From Prochlorococcus sp. AG-355-J23 (GTDB taxonomy: Bacteria > Cyanobacteriota > Cyanobacteriia > PCC-6307 > Cyanobiaceae), in the NCBI GenBank assembly GCA_003278705.1, contig QCDR01000001.1, forward strand, positions 62,001-126,000: a stretch of 64,000 nt of DNA. Direction: 5' to 3'. Under the pieces are notes generated by a model that saw only the letters and a list, made by a program, of their open reading frames with translations, was not told where the DNA came from and did not search any database. Made by a program: the position numbers and the translations under genes. Below are positions 44,916 to 53,330 of this stretch, piece by piece (positions within the stretch are counted from its first letter, which is position 1; each line of letters opens with the position of its first letter).

Positions 44916-45161
44916 ATGGGTTCTAAAAGAGAAAAATATCCTGAAAAATGTCCTTGGGATCTTGGTCCTAATCAACATTTAGCAAAAGAAGATAACTGGA
45001 CTTTAAGATTAGGAGAAGCAAATGTATGCTTTAGCAAAAATAAATTAGATAATAATTATTTTCATGTAATTAGTAATGAAAATGAAGAGCAGATTCTAGC
45101 TTTTAGAGCAAGACTCTTATATCAAAAACTACTTGATAAAGGGTTTAGATTGGTTGAATAA
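44916..45161 (+). CDS. small hypothetical protein, 81 aa
   Basis: Starts MGSKREKYPEKCPWDLGPNQHLA. The centre NWTLRLGEANVCFSKN and the ending EQILAFRARLLYQKLLDKGFRLVE give a mix of strand and helix. Two Cys, no membrane segment. It follows the methyltransferase gene on the same strand and is convergent with the DUF3386-like gene. No family is recognised. Confidence 0.55.
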   Translation: MGSKREKYPEKCPWDLGPNQHLAKEDNWTLRLGEANVCFSKNKLDNNYFHVISNENEEQILAFRARLLYQKLLDKGFRLVE

Positions 45162-45172
45162 AAAAACCTGAT

Positions 45173-45823
45173 TTAAAATAAGCATAGATCCTCGAAGACA
45201 AACTTTTGTGTTTCTTCTTCTTGATTTTGGTTTAAGTATTTTATTGTCCTCGAATTTAATATCCAATAATCGTCTTTACCCATATTTAGAAATTCATCCT
45301 CGTATTTCAATTTTTGAGAATTTGTCTCAAGTGTTTTTGGATCAATTTGTTGACTACTATATTTTTTACTGAGGGAGCCTGCTCCTGTATCTAAAAATTC
45401 TTCTACAAAAATTTCTATTATAGTTCCATGAATTTTTCTGTAGACCATATTAATATAGTTATTTTTAACTCTATATTTATCACCTTGATTCTTACCTGAA
45501 ACACTCATTTCAATTCCACTCTCAGAATTTTTAAGTAAATTAAAATTATTTTCTGAGTGCACTGATTCAAATTCTCTCTTTACCCTATGTATACACACTT
45601 CAAATAACTGAGAGGCAATACTTTTAACAACTTTCTCATCTTCTATATTTTGAATATTTGGTTTAAAATCTTTACCTAATACAAATTCACCTTTATAGGT
45701 ATTATCATTAGTAAATAAAATACATTTACCTTGGTAACCATGAAAATCATGTTTCCAGGTGTAACGATTTTCATAAGCCTTTTTAAAAATCTCCTTACAA
45801 TCAATTTCTTGTAGATTATTCAT
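45173..45823 (-). CDS. DUF3386-like protein
   Basis: 216 residues. The start EIFKKAYENRYTWKHDFHGYQGKC and later INMVYRKIHGTIIEIFVEEF and GSLSKKYSSQQIDPKTLE match the layout of DUF3386, a conserved family of cyanobacteria and planctomycetes that looks like an all-beta lipid- or cofactor-binding fold. Cytosolic, no signal. The ending FVFEDLCLF is intact. The function is unknown. Confidence 0.6.
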   Translation of the reverse strand: MNNLQEIDCKEIFKKAYENRYTWKHDFHGYQGKCILFTNDNTYKGEFVLGKDFKPNIQNIEDEKVVKSIASQLFEVCIHRVKREFESVHSENNFNLLKNSESGIEMSVSGKNQGDKYRVKNNYINMVYRKIHGTIIEIFVEEFLDTGAGSLSKKYSSQQIDPKTLETNSQKLKYEDEFLNMGKDDYWILNSRTIKYLNQNQEEETQKFVFEDLCLF

Positions 45824-45852
45824 TAATTTTTGAATACATGAGACGATTCTAC

Positions 45853-45888
45853 AAAAAAAACCTCCCTATTAGAGGAGAGGTTTTTTTT
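45853..45888 (-). terminator. intrinsic terminator of pcb
   Basis: CCTC and GAGG flanked by runs of eight A and eight T form a long A-T stem around a loop. It lies about 12 bases after the pcb stop on the minus strand. Confidence 0.75.
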
Positions 45889-45899
45889 AATTGATTAAA

Positions 45900-46958
45900 C
45901 TAGTTTTGAGTGATTTTTGTATTTTCAATATTGTCAAAAGCTTGACCAATTTTCTTAAAGTCAAATCCCATTGCTCTTAGTGCATGCCAAAGATGACCTT
46001 GTAAGAAAAAGAAACCCAAATAAAAATGAGTATTAGCAAGCCAGGCTCTTGAACTATACGCTCCTGAACCTAAATCTACTGTATCAGTAAAATAAGGAGC
46101 AAATTCAAATTGAAGCTTTAAAGGTTCTCCATATAGATCAACTGGATATATGGTTGTATTTGAAGCACACCAAAAAGCAGCAACAAAAGCCATATAAGAA
46201 ACACCAACAACTGAGTATGACAGTATTGCCTCAGCGCCAAGTAATCCTTTTCCTTTAAATTCTGTATATTCTCCAAATTGTTTAGTACAAATATGGAAAA
46301 CACCTCCAATTATTTCGAGAAAAGCTAGGAAAGCATGTCCTCCCATAACGTCTTCAAGACTATCTATTTTTAAAAAATCAAATTGATGATTCCAGATAGC
46401 TGCAATGTCTAAATTGTAAATAACTTGTCTTGTAGATCCTATTGCTGGGTCGTAAATTCCATGAATACGAGCCCATTCAACGAACATAATTGCTCCAAGC
46501 CCAAGAAAGATAAGATGATGACCAAGAATAAAAGTTAATTTATCTGGGTCATCCCATTCGAAATCAAATTTTTGTGGCTTACTATTTTCTGGGTAGTCTC
46601 CAAGATCACCTGCAAATTTGTTGGAATGTAGTAATCCCCCAGCTCCTAATACTGCTGAAAAAATTAGATGTAATGTGCAAATTACAACAATTCCATATGG
46701 TTCTGTAATAACACCATTTTCAACGCCACCAATTCCAATACCTGCTAGGTGAGGCAAAACAATTGCTTTCTGTGCACCCATTGGAATACTCGCGTCGTAA
46801 CGAGCCAATTCAAATAATCCAAAAGCTCCTGCCCAGAACATCATTAGACCTGCATGGGCAGCATGAGCAGCTATGAATTTACCTGAACGGCCAACAACAC
46901 CAGAATTCCCTGCGTACCAGTCATAGGTGACATCAGATTTTCCGTAAGTTTGTAACAC
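45900..46958 (-). CDS. pcb: Pcb/IsiA-type chlorophyll-binding antenna protein
   Basis: 352 residues with six membrane helices. The start MLQTYGKSDVTYDWYAGNSGVVGRSG and FIAAHAAHAGLMMFWAGAFGLFELARYD are typical of Pcb, and so is the ending GHLWHALRAMGFDFKKIG. Histidines that bind chlorophyll occur in each helix pair (for example HLIFLGLG, GGHAFLAF). It belongs to the CP43-like family that forms antenna rings around PSI or PSII. Direct repeats TTTACATG and TTTACAGA (47007-47025) lie upstream. Flavodoxin is encoded immediately upstream on the same strand, as in isiA/isiB, so this copy may be the iron-stress form. Confidence 0.93.
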   Translation of the reverse strand: MLQTYGKSDVTYDWYAGNSGVVGRSGKFIAAHAAHAGLMMFWAGAFGLFELARYDASIPMGAQKAIVLPHLAGIGIGGVENGVITEPYGIVVICTLHLIFSAVLGAGGLLHSNKFAGDLGDYPENSKPQKFDFEWDDPDKLTFILGHHLIFLGLGAIMFVEWARIHGIYDPAIGSTRQVIYNLDIAAIWNHQFDFLKIDSLEDVMGGHAFLAFLEIIGGVFHICTKQFGEYTEFKGKGLLGAEAILSYSVVGVSYMAFVAAFWCASNTTIYPVDLYGEPLKLQFEFAPYFTDTVDLGSGAYSSRAWLANTHFYLGFFFLQGHLWHALRAMGFDFKKIGQAFDNIENTKITQN

Positions 46959-47101
46959 TTGATTTAAGTAAACAGCAAATTGAGCATATTGCTTATCGCT
47001 ATTGTTTTTACATGTTCTTTACAGATTTAATTACTTATGTAAAAAAAACATATTGTGAAAGAACAAATGTTACAAACTAAGGAAGTAATATCTGAGAAAG
47101 C

Positions 47102-47626
47102 TTACGACAATGAAGGGATTTCACCCTTAAGCTGAGAAGCCCATGTTTCAAGACGCGAATCTGTCAAATCAGATTCACTATCCTCATCAAGAGGTAATCC
47201 ACAAAAGCTTTCTCCAATAATGCTTTTAGACTCATCAAATGTATAAGAAGATTTGTCTACATATCCGACCATTTCGGCACCTGCTTTTGTGAAGTAGCTA
47301 TGAAGTTCTTCCATTGCATCACAATAGTTTTCTGTATATGTAGAAGAATCTCCTAAACCAAAAATTGCAACTTTTTTCCCTGATAAACTAAGTTCACCAA
47401 TATCCTCTAAGATTGAATCCCATGCAGTTCCAGATCTTTCTTCATCGGCACCAGTATTCCAAGTAGGTATCCCGCAGATAATTCCATCAAGACCTTCAAA
47501 TTCTGAAAGATCATCCACATCAGATACATCTTTTGGTGCTTCTGCTGAAGAGATAAAGTTGTGAAGACGATCAGCTACGTCTTCAGTTTTTCCAGTTGTA
47601 GTTGCGTAATAAATTCCTACAGTCAT
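47102..47626 (-). CDS. isiB/fldA: flavodoxin
   Basis: 174 residues of the long-chain type. The FMN phosphate loop is YYATTTGKTEDVA (residues 7-19), the isoalloxazine loops are PTWNTGADEERSGTAW and GLGDSSTYTENYCDAM. It replaces ferredoxin as the PSI electron acceptor when iron is scarce. pcb follows 143 bases downstream on the same strand. The order is isiB then antenna, the reverse of the usual isiAB operon. Confidence 0.96.
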   Translation of the reverse strand: MTVGIYYATTTGKTEDVADRLHNFISSAEAPKDVSDVDDLSEFEGLDGIICGIPTWNTGADEERSGTAWDSILEDIGELSLSGKKVAIFGLGDSSTYTENYCDAMEELHSYFTKAGAEMVGYVDKSSYTFDESKSIIGESFCGLPLDEDSESDLTDSRLETWASQLKGEIPSLS

Positions 47627-47766
47627 AACTTCAAAATGTTTACATTAAAATAATAAAATCTAAAAACGTTAAATTAATTTCTTTAAAAACTTTTTCATGT
47701 AAAATTTTATACTAATCAACGTAAGAAAAATTTTTTGAGAATAATTTATAAAAAATTCAAGCCATC

Positions 47767-48501
47767 GTGACTGACAAATTTCAAAATGAAATAAAAAATC
47801 TTATTGAAGAATTCAACTTTAATGGGCATAAAAAATTCAAATTAATTGTTTTATTTGGTTTATTGGGAGATTTTGATAGCTTTGAATATGCAATAAATTT
47901 GAAAAGTTTTATCGATAAAAATCAAGAAAGAAATTTAGATGTTTTTGCAATTGCTATTGGGAACCAAAAAGGGAAAGAAAAATTCTGTAAATTTACTGGC
48001 TTTCATAAAGAAAACTTAATAGTTGTTTCTGATAATCAAATTCATAATAATTTAAAAGTCTCAAGAGGATTAGATATTGGACTAGGAGGTTGGATCAATA
48101 TGCTTTTGATGTTATCAGGAATAAATTCTTTTAAAACAATTAAAGAAGTTATTAGAGGTTATACCGGCGACCGAAAAGCAAAGAAAATCTATTCAGAATT
48201 TGACAAAATTGATGTTTTAAACTTTTTAAAATTTTCAGGTAATTCGTTTAAAAAGGTTTTCGGGGATGGTTATTTGAGACCATTTGAATTGGCAACATTT
48301 AGATTAAATAATATGAATGAAATAATTCAAAATTGGAGTGATTATATTCTTAATGAAGAATACCTTCCACAAAGAGGGGCTTCTTTTCTGTTGAATAATA
48401 AAAATCAAATTATTTATAAATTTTTTTCAAACGATGTCCTTGGATATTCATCAAACATGAGAGATCCCTTAGGATTTTTAACCGATTTAATTAAAGAATA
48501 G
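47767..48501 (+). CDS. peroxiredoxin-like (AhpC/TSA, PRXL2-type) protein lacking the Cys motif
   Basis: 244 residues from a GTG. The ending FLLNNKNQIIYKFFSNDVLGYSSN is typical of the PRXL2 or AhpC/TSA-like family. The N-terminal strand LIVLFGLLGDFDSFEYA is where a CxxC or peroxidatic Cys normally sits, but here there is none; the only cysteine of the protein is in EKFCKFTG. It is therefore unlikely to be a classic peroxidase. The 16-base gap to the SemiSWEET gene suggests co-transcription. Confidence 0.65.
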   Translation: MTDKFQNEIKNLIEEFNFNGHKKFKLIVLFGLLGDFDSFEYAINLKSFIDKNQERNLDVFAIAIGNQKGKEKFCKFTGFHKENLIVVSDNQIHNNLKVSRGLDIGLGGWINMLLMLSGINSFKTIKEVIRGYTGDRKAKKIYSEFDKIDVLNFLKFSGNSFKKVFGDGYLRPFELATFRLNNMNEIIQNWSDYILNEEYLPQRGASFLLNNKNQIIYKFFSNDVLGYSSNMRDPLGFLTDLIKE

Positions 48502-48517
48502 TTTTTATAATATTTTT

Positions 48518-48775
48518 ATGAATATAGATATATTTGGATATTTTGCAGCGATTTTAACAACAGCAGCATTTCTACCTCAATTGATAAAAACTTTAAAAAC
48601 AAAAAAGGCAGATGATGTTTCTTTGACAACATTAATAATGTTTATTATCGGTGTTTTGTCTTGGATTATTTACGGTTATAAAATTTCTTCTACACCAATA
48701 CTGATAGCAAATTTGATTACCCTGATCTTAAATTTATTGATATTATTCTCTAAAGTATATTTTTCAAAAAACTAA
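48518..48775 (+). CDS. SemiSWEET-type PQ-loop transporter
   Basis: 85 residues with three membrane helices: one triple-helix bundle of the SWEET fold. The PQ motif is in AAFLPQLIKTLKTKKADDVS (about residues 16-35), and an LSWIIYGYK helix 2 follows. Two copies form a sugar-conducting dimer. Directly downstream of the peroxiredoxin-like gene. The substrate cannot be told; small sugars or related solutes are likely. Confidence 0.85.
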   Translation: MNIDIFGYFAAILTTAAFLPQLIKTLKTKKADDVSLTTLIMFIIGVLSWIIYGYKISSTPILIANLITLILNLLILFSKVYFSKN

Positions 48776-48860
48776 AAAGAGTAAATTTTTTTTTAAAAGT
48801 AATTAACCTTAGATTTATTACTCTAATCTTGATTAAAATAGAACAAAAAATTTACTAATT

Positions 48861-49085
48861 TTGAAAACTTCAAAATGCTGGGTTTGGTTTAAAGGAAGCC
48901 TTAACAATGGTGGCTATTGGAAAGAAGGTTTTACATGTACTTTTGATGAGAACCCAGGAGTTTTAATAGAAAGTCCTGCTTACGTAACTTGTCGGGTTCC
49001 TACATGGAGAGTTTTGACTAAAGAACCAGAAAATTTATACAAATCTCCTCTCATTCCTGATAAAGCAATCTGGAAAATAATTTAA
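48861..49085 (+). CDS. small hypothetical protein, 74 aa
   Basis: TTG start (KTSKCWVWFKGSLNNGGYW). Rich in aromatic residues, with KEGFTCTFDENPGVLIESPAYVTCRVPTW in parts, and three Cys. Beta-rich, no signal peptide. No family is recognised. + strand between SemiSWEET and the AEC transporter. Confidence 0.5.
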   Translation: MKTSKCWVWFKGSLNNGGYWKEGFTCTFDENPGVLIESPAYVTCRVPTWRVLTKEPENLYKSPLIPDKAIWKII

Positions 49086-49290
49086 ATTCTCAATTAACAA
49101 TAAAAAACTTTTTGACTGCACTATGGCGAGTTAAAATTGCTTAAATAAATATTTAACTAATACCATCTACTCTCTTTTTATAAATATTATACCTTTTTTA
49201 ATCTTTGGTTTTCTTCTAGGGAAAAAGAATCCAAAGATATCAAAATATATAGCAAGACCTCTAATAAGATTTGGCATTCCATTAAGTGTA

Positions 49291-50085
49291 ATGGGTCTCC
49301 TATTAAAAGAAGGTATAGATATAAACCTAATTAAAAGTGCATTTTTAGCATTCTCTGTAATTGGATTTTTAATAACTTTAATAAATATAATTCCAATATT
49401 TAAGAAGAGGCTTCCAAATTACACATTGCAGCTAGCAGGCCTAATAGGTAATACATCATTTCTTGGAATACCAATTGCGCTAGCTCTTTTAGATTCAACA
49501 ACTATAAATTTCACTATTGGATTTGATTTAGGAACAACACTTTTCGCTTGGATATTTGGACCTTTTTTTCTTCAAGAAAAATCCAACAGCAATAACATCC
49601 CAAACATCAAAGGACTAATAAATGCATTGATAAATAGCCCTGCATCAAGAGGGATTATTGGTGTACTTCTCGCATATCTTTTTCAAATAGATAAATTTTT
49701 GGGCAATTATCTTTGGATTCCTGCAAGAATAGTTATTGCTTTAGCAATAATAATTGTGGGGACAAGACTTGGAATAATCACAAATCAAAATGAGAAGATT
49801 TTGGATCTAAATGAAGAAATTAAATTTTCAATATTATTAAAGTTATTTATTTTTCCCTTTATTATCTTTTTAATATGCAAATTCTTAAATTTTAACTTCT
49901 ATCAATCATCTGCAGTAATTCTTCAGGCAGCAACCCCAACGGCAATATCCACAATATTAATGGCCGAAGCTTATGGTGTTAAACAAAAAATAGCTTCAAA
50001 AATTCTTTTTACAACAACCTTAATTTCAATAATTACAATTCCTCTATTAAAATTGTTTATGAATTTATTTATTCAAACAACTTGA
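49291..50085 (+). CDS. AEC (auxin efflux carrier-like) family transporter, start uncertain
   Basis: 264 residues from the first ATG, with about eight membrane helices. The family repeats are visible: LQLAGLIGNTSFLGIPIAL and the ending QAATPTAISTILMAEAYG. The in-frame sequence continues upstream to 49135 and encodes the missing first helix (SLFINIIPFLIFGFLLGKKNPK and ARPLIRFGIPLS), but no ATG, GTG or TTG is found there. Either a non-standard start (such as ATC at 49165) is used or the gene has lost its start. The substrate is unknown. Confidence 0.7.
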   Translation: MGLLLKEGIDINLIKSAFLAFSVIGFLITLINIIPIFKKRLPNYTLQLAGLIGNTSFLGIPIALALLDSTTINFTIGFDLGTTLFAWIFGPFFLQEKSNSNNIPNIKGLINALINSPASRGIIGVLLAYLFQIDKFLGNYLWIPARIVIALAIIIVGTRLGIITNQNEKILDLNEEIKFSILLKLFIFPFIIFLICKFLNFNFYQSSAVILQAATPTAISTILMAEAYGVKQKIASKILFTTTLISIITIPLLKLFMNLFIQTT

Positions 50086-50165
50086 ATAAAGGCCCTTTAT
50101 GCATGATTAATGAATATTGTAAAGATTATATCCTGATAACTAAATAATGTCTTAAGATTTAGTGT

Positions 50166-50417
50166 ATGAAGTCAGCAAACCCTGAAAATGAATATATCCC
50201 TTTAGATCTAAGGATTTCTGTGAGGAGGGATACTCTAAGGCTTATCTCAGAGATGGCTCAAGATATGGGAATAAGCATTAATGAAGTTTTTAGTTTTTTA
50301 GCCGAAGATTCTGTCATCGATCTCGAATTAATGGAAGATTTAAATAAGATCGATATCCCAAGCAAGTGCAGCATTGATGATTTAAGAAATGCTCTTCTTA
50401 AAAAAAGACTTTGTTAA
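50166..50417 (+). CDS. small hypothetical protein, ribbon-helix-helix-like
   Basis: 83 residues. The start of the core reads YIPLDLRISVRRDTLRLISEMAQDMGISINEVFSFLAED in parts: a strand with alternating residues, then two helices, the layout of a ribbon-helix-helix DNA-binding protein. The ending is KCSIDDLRNALLKKRLC. A regulatory role is inference. It overlaps the convergent glycosyltransferase end by four bases. Confidence 0.5.
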   Translation: MKSANPENEYIPLDLRISVRRDTLRLISEMAQDMGISINEVFSFLAEDSVIDLELMEDLNKIDIPSKCSIDDLRNALLKKRLC

Positions 50418-52219
50418 AATTTTTCAACTTTTCTATTTTCCCAGTCAGATTTATAACCACTTTTAACTAAAAGTCTCGAATACTTATTTAAATCACTTTT
50501 TTGAATTCTCCATAAATTATAAATTCCAAATTTGCCCAATTTCTTATGATTAATTTTTGACCATTGCTGTTGGCGGGCAGAGTATTCATCAATCACGACC
50601 AATAGAGATTTGTATTCATAATCAGGTTGATCCTCATAATTCTCTCTCCTATCAGTATTTAACCTTTCTGAAAGATTAATTAATCCCTCTTCAGTGTTTG
50701 GTTCATAAAAAACTATTTGTCTCGAATAATAATGTAATGAAGGTTTTCTTATCCCAATCATTGCTAAAGTTTCCCTTCCCTCGCGAATATCTAAAATTAA
50801 TTTTGAGATATTCCTTAAAGGTAATTGCCTTGATGTATCTGCTAATTTTCTAATTGGCGACATCAAATAAGATTGTCCAATTAAAAGCAAAATTTGGAGA
50901 TAAACAAGGATATTTCTAGATTTTAAAGAAAATAAGATTATTGCAAAAAGGGTAAATGAAGAAAATAATAATTTAGCTTTAAAAATTATCCCGGAGCTTA
51001 TAAGATCGGATGCAAGATTAGGCATTTCGGGATCATTAATTGAACTCAACCAAATATTTGAGAAAAAGAATGCTATTGAGAAGCCAAACAAAATTAAAAT
51101 ATTAACAACCCAGAAATATGAATAACTTTTATTTACCTTTTTTAAGCTTATAAAGCTATTACTTGTTAATAATGCAGCCGCTGGAATTGCTGGCAACCAA
51201 TAGCTAGGTAGTTTCGTCGCAGAAAGGCTAAAGAAGATTAAAACTGACGTTAACCAACAAAAAGAGTATGTATAAAGGGTTTCAGTTACATTGCAACTTT
51301 CTTTTGAACTTTTATAGAAATCCTCAAAGGTTTTAAATATCCCATGATACAAAAAAGGAGTGAATGGTAATGAAGCCAATATCATTATGTAAAGAAAAAA
51401 CCAGAATGGTTCTGCATGATTATTAACAACTGAGGTATATCTTTGAAAATTATGGTAACCAAAAAAATTATCCCAAAAAGGCTTTCCCTCTTTTAAAAGT
51501 TCTAATATGTACCATGGAATACTTATTAGTATTGTTATTAAAAAACCTTTCTTAGGGTTTATCTTACTGAGCAACTTTTTCCAATTCTTCTGACAAAACA
51601 AGAAAGACGTAATAGTCAATAATGCCAAAACAAACGCAACAGGTCCTTTAACTAAAATTGCAAAACCTAAAAAAACCCAAGCTGAAATGCATTGATCATT
51701 CTTTTCACTTGCCATTCTTCTCCAAAACAAAAGAAGACTTATCCCTAAGGTTCCAGTTAAAAGGGCATCACTCACGGCAGTTCTACTCCAAATAATTATT
51801 AATGGAGAAAGAGCAAAGCCTAATGATGCAACTATTGGAGTGAGGAATTGACTGTCACTCTTCTGTGGCCAACAAAACAACGTATCTCCAATCATCAGCA
51901 TTAAGAATAATGATGCCAAAGCTGAAGGGAGTCTTGCTGAGAGAGTCCCGAAACTATCCCAAATCTCGTTTTTCGGTAATGAGTAAAAAAAACCCATTAG
52001 CCAATATATCAGTGGAGGCTTATCAAAACGAAATATTCCATTGACTTTTGGAGTTAACCAATCACCAGATTCACTCATTGACCTGGCTGCAGCAGCAAAT
52101 AAAGGAGGAGTTTCATCCACCAATCCTGTAGTACCTAGACCTAAGATAAATATAATGATCCCACAAACTAAAACTATTAATAAGGTTATGAGCCTTTTTT
52201 TTGAGTTAAGAAAAATCAT
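50414..52219 (-). CDS. GT39/ArnT-like membrane glycosyltransferase
   Basis: 601 residues with about 11-12 membrane helices. Early catalytic-loop motifs are LVDETPPLFAAAARSM with the acidic pair and FRFDKPPLIYWLMG, typical of ArnT and related enzymes that transfer sugars from polyprenyl phosphate donors. PSYWLPAIPAAALL is also seen. It modifies lipid or cell-surface glycans, or proteins. Nine bases downstream of a GT4 glycosyltransferase gene, so probably one operon. Confidence 0.85.
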   Translation of the reverse strand: MIFLNSKKRLITLLIVLVCGIIIFILGLGTTGLVDETPPLFAAAARSMSESGDWLTPKVNGIFRFDKPPLIYWLMGFFYSLPKNEIWDSFGTLSARLPSALASLFLMLMIGDTLFCWPQKSDSQFLTPIVASLGFALSPLIIIWSRTAVSDALLTGTLGISLLLFWRRMASEKNDQCISAWVFLGFAILVKGPVAFVLALLTITSFLFCQKNWKKLLSKINPKKGFLITILISIPWYILELLKEGKPFWDNFFGYHNFQRYTSVVNNHAEPFWFFLYIMILASLPFTPFLYHGIFKTFEDFYKSSKESCNVTETLYTYSFCWLTSVLIFFSLSATKLPSYWLPAIPAAALLTSNSFISLKKVNKSYSYFWVVNILILFGFSIAFFFSNIWLSSINDPEMPNLASDLISSGIIFKAKLLFSSFTLFAIILFSLKSRNILVYLQILLLIGQSYLMSPIRKLADTSRQLPLRNISKLILDIREGRETLAMIGIRKPSLHYYSRQIVFYEPNTEEGLINLSERLNTDRRENYEDQPDYEYKSLLVVIDEYSARQQQWSKINHKKLGKFGIYNLWRIQKSDLNKYSRLLVKSGYKSDWENRKVEKF

Positions 52220-52228
52220 TCTATATTA

Positions 52229-53302
52229 CTAATATTCGTGCATTACCTTATTAAGCCAGTTCACAACCTTGTTAGCAAATATATTTGCGGAGGCATTTTT
52301 TTCTACCCATTCTCTACATTCCTGACGCTTTATTTTTTCAATCATCTCTACATAGGAAAGCATATTTTTTTTATCATCAGGATCAGCAAGAAAACCTGTT
52401 TGGCCATGCTTAATAATTTCACTAGGCCCTCCCCTTTTATAAGCTATAACTGGCACCCCACAGGCTAAAGCTTCAACAATTACGTTCCCATATGCCTCAT
52501 TCCATTTCGGAGTATTTAGCAACCCTCTACATTTACCAAGTTCTTTTTGTAATTCATTGGTTGATAAAAACCCCATCCAATCTATAGCGCCTTGAGGAAA
52601 TGATTTTTCTATGTTTGACGCATACTTCTCATCTTCTATAAGTCCCCAAACTTTTAATTTTTCGCCAAGTTCATTTGCCACATAAACTGCATCCTCCAAA
52701 CCTTTTTCCGGAGCTACTCTTCCAACCCATGCCAAGGGGCCCTTTACTGAATCTTGAAAAATATAATTATCTAAATTAAACCCATTCCCAATAATTATTG
52801 GTTTTTTTATGAATGGATAATCATTAGCTTGCATTTTCGAATGAAAAGCAAAATTATTTGGATATTTAGCATATACTTTAGATATTAAATTACTAATAAC
52901 TAAACTTTCAGAACCCATACTAATAATATGTGCTATAGGTATCTCTAAATTTAGAGTCATCCAAATTGGCAGCCAATCATACGACATGTTCAACAATACA
53001 TCTGCATTTTTAGCAATATCTAATCCCTTTTCAAGCATTCCTGCTAAAAGAGAATTGTCTGGGATACTCACGGGAGAATTGTAATTTTGATGCTGCCAAC
53101 TAATTTGATCTTCACCTTCCACTAAATGTAATTTTACTTTTACATTACTTTCATGTAACTTAGAATTTTTTGGAGCTACAACCTCAACAGAATGACCTAA
53201 AGAAATTAAACCTGAAACTAAAGAATTTAAAGTTAATTCAACTCCACCACCTTTGCCACTCCCTAAAAACCCTATTGGAGTACTAATCAAAACTATCCGC
53301 AT
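52229..53302 (-). CDS. GT4-type glycosyltransferase
   Basis: 357 residues. N-terminal GFLGSGKGGGVELTLNSL (donor/acceptor loop) and C-terminal EALACGVPVIAYKRGGPSEII with the E-x7-E motif (Glu about 284), typical of GT-B retaining enzymes. DWMGFLSTNELQKELGKCRGLLN is also family-like. It transfers a nucleotide-linked sugar, probably to cell-surface polysaccharide. It precedes the ArnT-like gene with a nine-base gap. Confidence 0.88.
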   Translation of the reverse strand: MRIVLISTPIGFLGSGKGGGVELTLNSLVSGLISLGHSVEVVAPKNSKLHESNVKVKLHLVEGEDQISWQHQNYNSPVSIPDNSLLAGMLEKGLDIAKNADVLLNMSYDWLPIWMTLNLEIPIAHIISMGSESLVISNLISKVYAKYPNNFAFHSKMQANDYPFIKKPIIIGNGFNLDNYIFQDSVKGPLAWVGRVAPEKGLEDAVYVANELGEKLKVWGLIEDEKYASNIEKSFPQGAIDWMGFLSTNELQKELGKCRGLLNTPKWNEAYGNVIVEALACGVPVIAYKRGGPSEIIKHGQTGFLADPDDKKNMLSYVEMIEKIKRQECREWVEKNASANIFANKVVNWLNKVMHEY

Positions 53303-53330
53303 TATTAGACTTTTTACAAAAAGAGGCTAA

